A stretch of DNA of 19,378 nt from JBFLVN01 sp040758475 (lineage in GTDB: Bacteria; JAGRBM01), in NCBI GenBank assembly GCA_040758475.1, contig JBFLVN010000034.1, positions 1-19,378 of the forward strand, written 5' to 3'. The first letter of the stretch is position 1. Every line of letters starts with the position of its first letter. The notes under the pieces were generated by a model. That model was not told where the DNA came from. It did not search any database and was given only the letters and a program-made list of their open reading frames with translations. A program made the translations under genes and the position numbers. Positions 8,492-16,095 of this stretch are shown here, piece by piece.

Positions 8492-10564
8492 ATGGCAGCC
8501 GACGAAGGAAGGCAGATCGCCGAGTTCGTCTCCGAGGCGGAGGAGCTGATCGACTCCCTCCACCGCGATCTCTTTTCCCTCGAAGAGATGGCCGAAGGAA
8601 AGCCCTTCAACCCGGACCTGGTGAACGCGATTTTCCGGGGCGCCCACTCCCTCAAGGGCCTCGCCGGCATGTTCGGTTTCTCCGAACTCCAGGGGCTTGC
8701 CCACGACCTTGAAAACCTGCTCGATGCGCTCCGCCTGGGGAAAGTGACGCTCGCCCGGGACCTTGTGGACCTCCTCTTCCGCGGCGTCGAAGCGCTTGGG
8801 CGCCTCGTGGCCGCGCGGGGCAAGGGCGAGGGTCTGCCCGGCGTTGAGAGCCTGCGGCAGGAAATCCTCGCCGCCGCTCAGGCCAAGCCCGAGAGCAGCG
8901 CGAAGGCGTTCGTCGCCAAGAGCGGGATCGACCCCAAGATCCTCGAAGTCCTGACCGAATACGAAGAGCATCGCCTGAGCGAGAATTTGAAGCTCGGCCG
9001 CTGGATTCACAAGGTGACGGGCCGTTTCCTGCTCGACACGTTCGACACGGACCTGGCGGCCGTCTCCGACAAGCTCAAGCAGAAGGGCGAAGTCTTATCG
9101 ACGCTTCCCTCCGGCGAGGCGAGCGGCGAGAACCAGATCGTTTTCGATTTGATCGTCGCGAGCGATGAACCCGCCGCGCCGCTTGAAGCCCATTTGCAGG
9201 GCTCGCCGGTCACTCTGGCAACCCTTGTCGCTGCCCGGGCGGGCGGTGCGCCCCCTCCGGCATCCGGCCCCGTTGCCGCCCCCTCCGCGGAAGCCGCGCC
9301 GCCGGCCGCCGAAGGCGTGGAAGAGGGGCTCGGAAGCGTGCGGAGCGTCTCCCAGACGGTGCGCGTCGACATCCGGCGTCTCGACGTGCTCATGAACGTG
9401 GTGGGCGAACTCGTCGCCCAGCGGAATACTTTCTCACGGCTCGCCGATCACCTGCGCGACATCGGCCAGGCCAAGCTCGCCCAGCAGCTCGGGCGCGAAG
9501 TGCGCACGTTCGAGCGCAAGATCGCGGAGCTCCAATCCGGCGTCATGGCGACCCGGATGGTCCCCGTCAGCCAGGTCTTCGACCGTCTGGCGCGGGTCGT
9601 CCGCAAGTCGGCCAAGTCGCTCGGCAAGGAAGTGGACCTCCAGATGTTCGGCGGCGAAACGGAACTCGACAAGCTTCTCGTCGAGGAACTGGCCGATCCG
9701 CTCATGCACATCATCCGCAATTCCCTCGACCACGGCCTCGAACCGCCGGCCGAGCGTCTTCTCGTGGGAAAGCCCGGCACGGGGAAAGTCACCCTGCGGG
9801 CTTATCCTCAAGGCAACCACGTCGTCATCGAGGTGACGGACGACGGCAAAGGGATCGACCTCGCCAAGGTCCGAAAGCGCGCCGTCGAGCGGGGGCTCCT
9901 TGCCGCCGACGCGGAGCCCACGGAAGCCGAGCTCCTTGAATTCATTTACCTCCCCGGCTTTTCGACCAAGGACGGCGCGAGCGAGCTTTCGGGCCGCGGC
10001 GTGGGGATGGACGTCGTGAAGAACAACATCGCGGCGTTGAGCGGCGTCCTCGAAACCCGGACGGAAGCCGGGAAGGGGACCACCATCCGGATCACCCTTC
10101 CCATTACGCTCGCCATCATCGGCGCCTTGGTGATCGAGTGCCGGGGGCGGACGTACGCCGTCCCGGTCAATTCGGTCCTCCAATGCCTGCGCGTGACGGA
10201 AACCGAGCTCTCCAGCATCGAGGGGCGGCACGTCCTCCAGGTGGAGGGGCGCACGGTGCCGGTCGTGGCGCTCGCGGATTTTTTCCGCCTGGGCGGCGAG
10301 GCGCCAGGAAATCTTCCCTACCGCTATGTCATCGTTGTGGGCCTTGCCGAAAAGCGCCTGGGGCTCCTTGTGGACCGGCTCGTGGGCCAGCAGGACATCG
10401 TGATCAAGCCCGTGGGGGACCTCCTCTCCGAGACGCCGGGCGTCGCGGGAGCGACGGATTTGGGGGGGCAGCACACGGTGCTGGTGCTCGACGTGGGCGG
10501 GGTGATCCGGGAGAGTTTTTCGGGCGGTGCCGCTGGGCGCCGCACGGCGGTAAAGAGCGCGTAA
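8492..10564 (+). CDS. cheA: Chemotaxis histidine kinase CheA
   Basis: 690 residues. P1/Hpt: phospho-acceptor His52 in RGAHSLKGLAGMFGF. P3 dimerisation helices: about 288-350 (VDIRRLDVLMNVVGELVAQRN). P4 kinase: N box HIIRNSLDHG from 406, G1 VTDDGKGID from about 447, G2 GRGVGMDVVKNN from about 501. P5 CheW-like: about 543-690. No canonical CheY/CheB-binding P2 is seen. Residues about 146-225 instead carry a segment running EVLTEYEEHRLSENLKLGRW to a STLPSGE turn and a beta-like end. I recall similar segments in deltaproteobacterial CheA proteins. A second linker (about 235-285) is Pro/Ala-rich. The protein autophosphorylates under receptor and CheW control and passes phosphate to CheY, CheB and perhaps the multidomain receivers of this operon. 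The start is ATG with TAGGA upstream, overlapping the cheY stop. Confidence 0.97.
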   Translation: MAADEGRQIAEFVSEAEELIDSLHRDLFSLEEMAEGKPFNPDLVNAIFRGAHSLKGLAGMFGFSELQGLAHDLENLLDALRLGKVTLARDLVDLLFRGVEALGRLVAARGKGEGLPGVESLRQEILAAAQAKPESSAKAFVAKSGIDPKILEVLTEYEEHRLSENLKLGRWIHKVTGRFLLDTFDTDLAAVSDKLKQKGEVLSTLPSGEASGENQIVFDLIVASDEPAAPLEAHLQGSPVTLATLVAARAGGAPPPASGPVAAPSAEAAPPAAEGVEEGLGSVRSVSQTVRVDIRRLDVLMNVVGELVAQRNTFSRLADHLRDIGQAKLAQQLGREVRTFERKIAELQSGVMATRMVPVSQVFDRLARVVRKSAKSLGKEVDLQMFGGETELDKLLVEELADPLMHIIRNSLDHGLEPPAERLLVGKPGTGKVTLRAYPQGNHVVIEVTDDGKGIDLAKVRKRAVERGLLAADAEPTEAELLEFIYLPGFSTKDGASELSGRGVGMDVVKNNIAALSGVLETRTEAGKGTTIRITLPITLAIIGALVIECRGRTYAVPVNSVLQCLRVTETELSSIEGRHVLQVEGRTVPVVALADFFRLGGEAPGNLPYRYVIVVGLAEKRLGLLVDRLVGQQDIVIKPVGDLLSETPGVAGATDLGGQHTVLVLDVGGVIRESFSGGAAGRRTAVKSA

Positions 10565-10580
10565 GAGAGAGGGCTGGTTC

Positions 10581-11405
10581 GTGTACGAGGAATTCTACGG
10601 CCTGTCGATGCGCCCCTTCGGAAAGACGCCCGATCCGGCGTTCCTTTTCGAGAGCCGCCAGCACGCCGAAGCCATGGCGCGCCTCGAACTAGCCGTCGAG
10701 GAACGGGAGCTCGCGCTCCTGACGGGCGAGATCGGGTGCGGCAAGACCCTTCTTTCGCGCACGCTCGTCGATCGCTTGGGGGAGGAATACGTCCCCATCC
10801 TGCTTGTAAATCCCCGGCTCGCCCCCGGCCAGCTCCTCCGGCAGGTGGCCTCGCGCCTCGGAGTTGAAGACGTCCCCCGCGACAAGAGCGAGCTTTACGA
10901 GAAGATTTCCGACCGGCTCTACGCGCTCGACGAAGAAGACAAGTGCGCCGTCCTCCTGATCGACGAGGCCCAACTCGTCCCTTCCAAGCAGACGTTCGAC
11001 GAGCTGCGGCTCCTGACGAATTTCCAGCTGGACGACCGGAACCTCCTCGCCGTTGTCCTTCTCGCCCAGCCCGAGATCGAACGGCGGATCGACCGCCACC
11101 CGGCATATGAACCCCTGCGGCAGCGGATCGGCGTCCGGTTCCACCTGGGCCCCCTTTCGGAAGAAGAGGCGAAAAAGTACATCGAGCACCGCCTCGAAGT
11201 GGCCGGTGCCAAGGGGTCCGTGCTCAGCGCCGAGGCCATCGCCGCCATCGGCCGCCTCTCGGGCGGGATTCCGCGAAAGATCAACAACCTGGCCGCCAAC
11301 ACCCTGCTCGAAGGTTTCGGCCGCGAGGAGCGGCCCATCGGCGCCGCCGTTGTAGAAGACGTGGCCCGGGAACTGCGCATGAAACCCAAGGATGGCGAGG
11401 ACTGA
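10581..11405 (+). CDS. ExeA-like AAA ATPase
   Basis: 274 residues, starting with GTG at 10581 after a GAGAGGG ribosome site. The N-terminus (YEEFYGLSMRPFGKTPDPAF, then LFESRQHAEAMARLE) is the hallmark of the ExeA/GspA and exosortase-associated ATPase family. Walker A is GEIGCGKT (49-56), Walker B is VLLIDEAQ (Asp128-Glu129), and sensor 1 lies in LLAVVLLAQPEIERRI. The C-terminal lid has GGIPRKINNLAANTLLEGFG. Unlike ExeA itself there is no membrane segment or peptidoglycan-binding domain after the ATPase, so it is probably cytoplasmic. It lies between cheA (16 bp) and a cheW gene (1 bp), so it is co-expressed with the signalling core. Its role here is unknown. Positioning or assembly of the array, or of a surface machine controlled by it, is inference. 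Confidence 0.88.
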   Translation: MYEEFYGLSMRPFGKTPDPAFLFESRQHAEAMARLELAVEERELALLTGEIGCGKTLLSRTLVDRLGEEYVPILLVNPRLAPGQLLRQVASRLGVEDVPRDKSELYEKISDRLYALDEEDKCAVLLIDEAQLVPSKQTFDELRLLTNFQLDDRNLLAVVLLAQPEIERRIDRHPAYEPLRQRIGVRFHLGPLSEEEAKKYIEHRLEVAGAKGSVLSAEAIAAIGRLSGGIPRKINNLAANTLLEGFGREERPIGAAVVEDVARELRMKPKDGED

Positions 11406-11406
11406 C

Positions 11407-12363
11407 GTGGACATCCTTCGCGCGCGCAAGAAAGCGAAGAAGAAATCCCCGCCACCACGCAAGGGGAAGGACGCCGCTACGCCCGAAGTGAGGGACCCTG
11501 CGGCGGCCAAGGCCGCGCCGCCGAAAGCGCCCACGGTTCCGCCTCCCGTCCATCACGCCAAAGAGATCGATGAAGTGATCGCGGAGATGGACGAGGAAAA
11601 GCAGGCCCGCCTCAAGTCGCGCCGGGCCAAGGGGCAGGCCCCCAAGGAAATTGACGAAGCAATCGCGGAGATTGAAAAGGAGCAGAAGGCACTTCAGCCT
11701 TCCGCCAAGGCCGCGCCGGCCGCTTCGCCGTCTCCCGATTCGCCCAAGGAGAGCGTGCTTCCTCCAGCGCCCGTGGATTTGGCTCCTCCCGCTCCAAGCC
11801 CGGATTCCTCCGTGGCGGAATTTCTCGAAACCTTCCCCGCGGCGGAGGGGGACGAAGAGGCGACCTATCGCCACGGCTTCGCCCGGAAGGAAGACCATCT
11901 GGCCGCGGGAGCGCGGCACCTGAGTTTCCGGCTTGGCAAGGAGGAATATGCCCTCGAACTGGCAAGCGTGCGGGAGACCATCAAGGTGCCCCAGGTTACG
12001 GAAGTCCCCTTGAACCCTCCGTACGTGGCCGGCGTCGTCTCCATCCGGGGCGCCATCGTGCCGGTGATCGATTTGCGCCGCCGCTTGGGAATTCCCGCTG
12101 AGCCCTTGAGCCGCAAGAGCCGGATCGTCGTAGCGGGGACGGAGCAGTCCCCCGTGGGACTCCTCGTCGACGAAGTCCGGCAGGTGATCACGATCCGGAC
12201 GGACGCCATCGAGCCGCCGCCGGCCGTCCTTCCGCCGGAGGAGGCCCGTTTCCTCCTCGGCGTCGGGCGGACTCCCGCGCGGGAAGGGGAAACCCCCAAA
12301 GTTTTCGTTCTTCTCAACTTTGAGTCAGTCGCCCGCATCGAGCGGGAGGAGGAAGCCGCGTGA
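11407..12363 (+). CDS. cheW: CheW-domain coupling protein with long N-terminal extension
   Basis: 318 residues from the GTG at 11407, which has GAGG 6 bases upstream and begins one base after the ATPase stop. An ATG 15 bases earlier (11392) is in frame but lacks a ribosome site. The first about 165 residues are low complexity: a basic start (RARKKAKKK), Pro/Ala-rich linkers and two charged helical repeats. The CheW domain spans about 169-318 (LSFRLGKEEYALELASVRET, then PPYVAGVVSIRGAIVPVIDL). CheW links receptors to CheA at the membrane-facing array. The tail is far longer than in ordinary CheW (about 150-170 residues in total) and may recruit another operon product. It overlaps the next cheW by the 4 bases GTGA. 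Confidence 0.93.
   Translation: MDILRARKKAKKKSPPPRKGKDAATPEVRDPAAAKAAPPKAPTVPPPVHHAKEIDEVIAEMDEEKQARLKSRRAKGQAPKEIDEAIAEIEKEQKALQPSAKAAPAASPSPDSPKESVLPPAPVDLAPPAPSPDSSVAEFLETFPAAEGDEEATYRHGFARKEDHLAAGARHLSFRLGKEEYALELASVRETIKVPQVTEVPLNPPYVAGVVSIRGAIVPVIDLRRRLGIPAEPLSRKSRIVVAGTEQSPVGLLVDEVRQVITIRTDAIEPPPAVLPPEEARFLLGVGRTPAREGETPKVFVLLNFESVARIEREEEAA
11560..11682 (+). repeat. Two charged helical repeats in the CheW N-terminal tail
   Basis: KEIDEVIAEMDEE (residues 52-64, codons 11560-11598) and KEIDEAIAEIEKE (residues 80-92, codons 11644-11682) are near copies 84 bp apart. The DNA between the two starts also partly repeats (GAAAAGCAGGC versus GAGCAGAAGGC). They look like short amphipathic helices that could be docking motifs. 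Confidence 0.7.
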
Positions 12364-12953
12364 GCGCGCCCGCCAGTCAAGCCGCCCCGGCCGAGAGCCA
12401 GCTGGCCTGCTTCCTCCTGGGAGGCGATTCCTACGCCATCGACATCATGCGCATCAAGGAAATCGTCCCGTTCCAGAAGGTCCGTCCCGTCCCTCGGTCG
12501 CCCAAGTTCGTCCGGGGGGTCGTCAATCTGCGGGGATCGGTCCTCCCCATCGTGGACCTCCGGGACCGCTTCGGCCTTCCGCCCTGGTCCGACGCCGAAT
12601 CGATGCGGCGGATCGTGATTACGAGCGTGGGAGGGCGGATCGTGGGCCTGGCCGTGGACGCCGTGAGCGAAATCCTCAAAGCTTCCGGCGGCGAGATCGT
12701 CCGCGTCCCCGCGCTTCTCTCCAGCCGGGAAACGGCCTATGTCTATGGGCTCGCCCTTTCGGGAGAGAAGATCGTCCTGATCTTGAATATCGACCGCCTT
12801 CTGTCGAGTTCCGAGGCGATTGACCTGGAGAAGATGAGAAAGGCGGCGTTCGAGAGCGCGGGAGTGAAGCCGCCGTCCGTTCCGGCGGAGGCCCCCAAAG
12901 ACTCCAGCCAAGGGGCGGATAGCAAAAACCCAGAGGAGGCGCCGGCAAAGTGA
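12360..12953 (+). CDS. cheW: CheW coupling protein
   Basis: 197 residues, starting with GTG inside a GTGA overlap with the preceding cheW. The CheW fold covers about residues 13-160: LACFLLGGDSYAIDIMRIKE, then FVRGVVNLRGSVLPIVDLRD, then VGLAVDAVSEIL and VLILNIDRLL. A disordered Pro/Glu/Lys-rich tail follows. It bridges the chemoreceptor and CheA. Having two different CheW proteins side by side implies either two coupling positions in one array or competition between them. It ends in a GTGA overlap with the chemoreceptor gene, so translation of the two is probably coupled. Confidence 0.96.
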   Translation: MSAPASQAAPAESQLACFLLGGDSYAIDIMRIKEIVPFQKVRPVPRSPKFVRGVVNLRGSVLPIVDLRDRFGLPPWSDAESMRRIVITSVGGRIVGLAVDAVSEILKASGGEIVRVPALLSSRETAYVYGLALSGEKIVLILNIDRLLSSSEAIDLEKMRKAAFESAGVKPPSVPAEAPKDSSQGADSKNPEEAPAK

Positions 12954-15124
12954 ATTTCGAAACGATCCGCGGACGGACCATCCTCTTCGTGCTGGGACAG
13001 GCGCTCCTGTTCGCCATCGCCATCGTCTTTACGACACTCAACGTCTCGAGCGATCTGGGCGAGATCCGCAAGAACTTCCGGGAGGTCTCCATCAGCAAGG
13101 CCCTCGTCGTGGGAGAATCCCAGGGTGAACTCATCGTAACGGCGCTCTCGCTCAGCCAGCCCGGCAATGAAATCCTCTCCAAGATGGTGAAAGACCCCCA
13201 GGCCGGCCTGGCTTGGGCGCTCGTGATCGGCCTGGACGGGAGCGTCATTTACACGGACGACCCGCTTCGCTCGGCCGTGCAGACCGGAAAACCACTCTCC
13301 GAGATCGCTCTCCTGGAAGAGGAGAAGACCCTTCTCCAGCAGAAGGGGGTCCATTACATCCGTTCGGGGGAAGGCGCCGACCCCTTCACGGAAACTCCCA
13401 GCATCCGCGTGACCATGCCCCTTACCGAACCGGGGTTCGACGAGCGCGGGGAGATCGTGGACCGGGTGAAGGGATATCTCCTCCTGGGCATTTCCCAGGA
13501 AGCCCTGGATGAGAAACTGGCGGCCGCCGACCGCGTGACGGAGCAGGTCGTCGGCTGGCTCGTCGGTCTGCTTGCCGTGATCGTGGTTCTCAATCTGGCT
13601 GGTTATTTCACGATCAACCGCCTCTTCGTCCAGCCCGTGGGGACGCTCCAGCAGGCGGCTGAGGAAATCGCCTCCGGCAACCTCGCGGCGGACGTGGCTC
13701 CGCTTCTCCGGGAGCGGAAAGACGAGGTAGGCAGCCTTGGAAAATCCTTTTACCAGATGGGCCGTTCGATCCGCCGCGTGGTCGAATCGATTCGCGGCAG
13801 CGTCGGCATGGTCCAGGGAACGAGCGGCGATATTTCCAAGAGCGCGCGCGGCGTGGCTCAGGGGTCCCAGTCCCAGAACGACGCCGTTCAGCGGACGTTC
13901 CGGTCCATGGAAGAGATCGGTGCCGCCATCGGCCGCATCGCCGAGAACATCGACGTCCTGGCGGCTTCCAGCGACGAATCCTCTTCCTCGATTCTCGAAC
14001 TCAACGCGATCATCGACGAAATTTCGGAGAACGTGGAGCAGCTCTCCGCCGCGGTGGAAGACACGACTTCCAGCATCTCCCAGATGACGAGCTCGATCCA
14101 TCAGGTGAAGGAGAATGTGGAGCAGCTCTCCGTCGCCGCCGACCAGACGGCTTCGAGCATCTCGGAGATGGACGCCTCCATCAAGCAGGTCGAAGCCAAC
14201 GCCGAGCAGACGGTGGCCTTGGCGGGCACTTTCTCCCAGGAAGCCCAGGTGGGGCTCGAAGCCGTCACCCAGACGGCTGAGAGCATCCAGAAGGTCCACG
14301 CCTCTTCCCGCGAAGCGGCGGACGTGATGCAGAGCCTGGGCGAGCGGATCGAGGAAATCGGAAAAATCCTCAACGTGATCGACGACGTGGCCGAGCAGAC
14401 GAACCTTCTCGCCCTGAACGCCGCCATCATCGCCGCCCAGGCGGGGGAGCACGGAAAGAGCTTCGCCGTGGTGGCCGATGAGATCAAGGATCTGGCCGAA
14501 CGGACGGCCGCCTCGACCGCCGAGATCGCCGCCATCATCCGTTCCCTCCAGACTGAATCCGAGCGCGCGATCTCCTCCGTTTCCGCGGGGGCGCGCCTCG
14601 TGGACGAAGGGGTTAGCCGTTCCCAGCAGGCGGGCGACGCGCTCCGGCGGATCGCCGAGTCGAGCCGCAAGGCGACGGAGATGGTCCGCGAGATCGCCCG
14701 GGCCACCGTCGAGCAGGCCAAGGGTTCGGCCCAGATCACGGCGGCCATCGACAAGATCGTTTCGATGGTCCTGCAGATCAACGTGGCAACGACCGAGCAG
14801 GCCAAGGGTTCGACCCAGATCATGGGCGCCGCCCAGAAGATGAAAGAGATCACGATTCTCGTCCGGGGGGCCACGCGCGAGCAGAGCAAGGGGGCCCGCC
14901 AGATCAACGAGGCCATGGGCCGCGTCATCCAGATGGTCGATTACATCAACGGCGCCATCAAGGAGCAGCGCGGCGGAAGCTCCCAGGTGGTTTCCGAAAT
15001 GGAAACAATCCGCAAGATCATGGAGGAAAACGCCCTGGCCGCCACCGCCATGGACGAGGCCGCGGCGAACCTGGAGCGCCAGGCCGAGGCGCTTGGCGCC
15101 GAAGTCCGGCGGTTTAACTTCTAA
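12950..15124 (+). CDS. Membrane methyl-accepting chemotaxis protein with very long signalling arms
   Basis: 724 residues from a GTG in a GTGA overlap, with GAGGAGG 10 bases upstream. TM1 is about residues 10-30 and TM2 about 200-222. The periplasmic sensor between them is about 170 residues and unrecognised. HAMP covers about 223-275 and carries FVQPVGTLQQAAEEIASGNL. The cytoplasmic hairpin tip is EQTNLLALNAAIIAAQAGEH, with the tip Glu at 500, followed by GKSFAVVADEIKDLAERT. From Glu500 to the C-terminus is exactly 224 residues (32 heptads), and the same distance N-terminal reaches the HAMP end, which would fit a 64-heptad receptor. Methylatable Gln/Glu pairs flanked by small residues are common in both arms. 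There is no C-terminal CheR-tethering pentapeptide; the protein ends RRFNF. The ligand is unknown. Confidence 0.96.
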   Translation: MNFETIRGRTILFVLGQALLFAIAIVFTTLNVSSDLGEIRKNFREVSISKALVVGESQGELIVTALSLSQPGNEILSKMVKDPQAGLAWALVIGLDGSVIYTDDPLRSAVQTGKPLSEIALLEEEKTLLQQKGVHYIRSGEGADPFTETPSIRVTMPLTEPGFDERGEIVDRVKGYLLLGISQEALDEKLAAADRVTEQVVGWLVGLLAVIVVLNLAGYFTINRLFVQPVGTLQQAAEEIASGNLAADVAPLLRERKDEVGSLGKSFYQMGRSIRRVVESIRGSVGMVQGTSGDISKSARGVAQGSQSQNDAVQRTFRSMEEIGAAIGRIAENIDVLAASSDESSSSILELNAIIDEISENVEQLSAAVEDTTSSISQMTSSIHQVKENVEQLSVAADQTASSISEMDASIKQVEANAEQTVALAGTFSQEAQVGLEAVTQTAESIQKVHASSREAADVMQSLGERIEEIGKILNVIDDVAEQTNLLALNAAIIAAQAGEHGKSFAVVADEIKDLAERTAASTAEIAAIIRSLQTESERAISSVSAGARLVDEGVSRSQQAGDALRRIAESSRKATEMVREIARATVEQAKGSAQITAAIDKIVSMVLQINVATTEQAKGSTQIMGAAQKMKEITILVRGATREQSKGARQINEAMGRVIQMVDYINGAIKEQRGGSSQVVSEMETIRKIMEENALAATAMDEAAANLERQAEALGAEVRRFNF
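13943..14194 (+). repeat. Three 28-residue modules in the N-terminal arm of the chemoreceptor
   Basis: Codons for residues 332-359, 360-387 and 388-415 form units of exactly 84 bp (starts at 13943, 14027 and 14111). Each begins EN[IV], and each carries a Ser-rich centre (SSSIL, SSISQ, SSISE) and a closing hydrophobic helix turn. The second and third share ENVEQLS. Four heptads per unit preserve coiled-coil phase. Confidence 0.8.
14705..15040 (+). repeat. Four 28-residue modules in the C-terminal arm of the chemoreceptor
   Basis: Units start at 14705, 14789, 14873 and 14957, again exactly 84 bp apart (residues 586-697). The shared core is EQ-x-(K/G)-G-(S/A)-x-Q-(I/V). The first two units share the identical 18 bases GAGCAGGCCAAGGGTTCG (14711 and 14795). 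Units one to three face the three N-arm modules at equal distance from the hairpin tip. Confidence 0.8.
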
Positions 15125-15132
15125 CGATTTTT

Positions 15133-16095
15133 ATGACGACGTCCGCCCTTTCCATCACTTGCCCCGCCTGCGGAATGCGCCACCGCCTGGAACCGCGCGG
15201 AGAAATGCCCGAGCGCGTGCGGCTCCGTTGCTCCTCCTGCAAGGCGATTTTCGTTTTGAAGCTCAAGCGCAAGGAAGCTTCGCCTGCTTCGGCGGCCCCG
15301 GCTTCCCGCCCGCCGCTTGGAAACGTTCTTGTCCTCGTCGCCAACGAAAGCGCCGAATTCTGCCAGCTCTTGCGGAACGTGATCGAATCCCAGACGGATT
15401 ACCGGGTCGAGGAAGCCTACGACGGCGAGACCGCTTGGAAGCGCATCGTCGAACTTACTCCCAAGGTGATCGTCTCCGACGTCGCCCTGCCGGGGCTCTA
15501 CGGCTACGAGATCGCCTCCCGCGTGCGCGGGGAAGAGAGAGTGAAAGAATCCAAAATCGTCCTGGTGGCCTCGATCTACGACAAGACCCGCTACAAGCGC
15601 TCGCCGAGCCAGCTTTACGGCGCCGACGATTACGTGGAAAAGCACCACATCCCCGACGAACTCGTGCCGAAGATCAACCGCCTCCTCTGGGGGATGGAAA
15701 ACGAGCGGCGGAGCGACCCGGCGCGCCTCCCGCCCCCGGTGGCCGTCGAGTCCGTGCCCAAACCCGAGGTGAACGCGGCGCAGGAACAAATTCTCCGGAG
15801 CACGGAAGTGCCCGTGCCAGAAGTTCCTCCAAGCGACGGGGAAGCTCACGACCGGGCGAGGCGTCTCGCCCGGATCATCGTCGCCGACATCGCTTTGTAT
15901 AACCAGGAAGCGCTCGAAGAAGGGGCCAGGGGAGGGGACCTGGAAGCCCTTCTCGAACGGGAGATATCCGAGGCGCGGGACCTCTACGCCCAGCGCGTGC
16001 CGGCGAGTATCCGGGAGGGGAGCCGTTATTTGGAGGAAGAGCTCTTCCGGCTCTTTAACGCCGCCACCCAGCGCGTGGGTGGAGGGAGCACGTGA
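15133..16095 (+). CDS. Zinc-ribbon plus receiver-domain protein
   Basis: 320 residues. A zinc ribbon at the N-terminus has Cys10, Cys13, Cys33 and Cys36 (CPACG and RCSSCK), of the MJ0042-like type. A receiver domain follows at about 64-180: phospho-acceptor Asp116 in VSDVALPGLYGYE and Lys170 in DDYVEKHHIP, but the usual acidic pair is Asn71-Glu72 (VLVANES). After a Pro-rich linker, a helical C-terminal domain (about 237-320) contains ARIIVADIALYNQEALEEG, then EISEARDLYAQRVP. I recall the same C-terminal segment in other deltaproteobacterial receiver proteins, but know of no assigned function. The ATG at 15133 is 8 bp after the receptor stop and has no obvious ribosome site. The gene ends in a GTGA overlap with the HEAT-repeat gene. 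Possible roles are a phosphate sink or a target of CheA. Confidence 0.88.
   Translation: MTTSALSITCPACGMRHRLEPRGEMPERVRLRCSSCKAIFVLKLKRKEASPASAAPASRPPLGNVLVLVANESAEFCQLLRNVIESQTDYRVEEAYDGETAWKRIVELTPKVIVSDVALPGLYGYEIASRVRGEERVKESKIVLVASIYDKTRYKRSPSQLYGADDYVEKHHIPDELVPKINRLLWGMENERRSDPARLPPPVAVESVPKPEVNAAQEQILRSTEVPVPEVPPSDGEAHDRARRLARIIVADIALYNQEALEEGARGGDLEALLEREISEARDLYAQRVPASIREGSRYLEEELFRLFNAATQRVGGGST

Noticed and set aside
12743..14452. 569-codon open frame on the - strand opposite cheW and the receptor
   Set aside because: Composition rich in His, Gly, Asp and Arg, with no domain; explained by the reverse complement of heptad-repeat coding sequence.
13943..15040. 84-bp periodic repeats as a CRISPR, satellite or mobile element
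   Set aside because: They are in-frame coiled-coil modules of the receptor with diverged codons.
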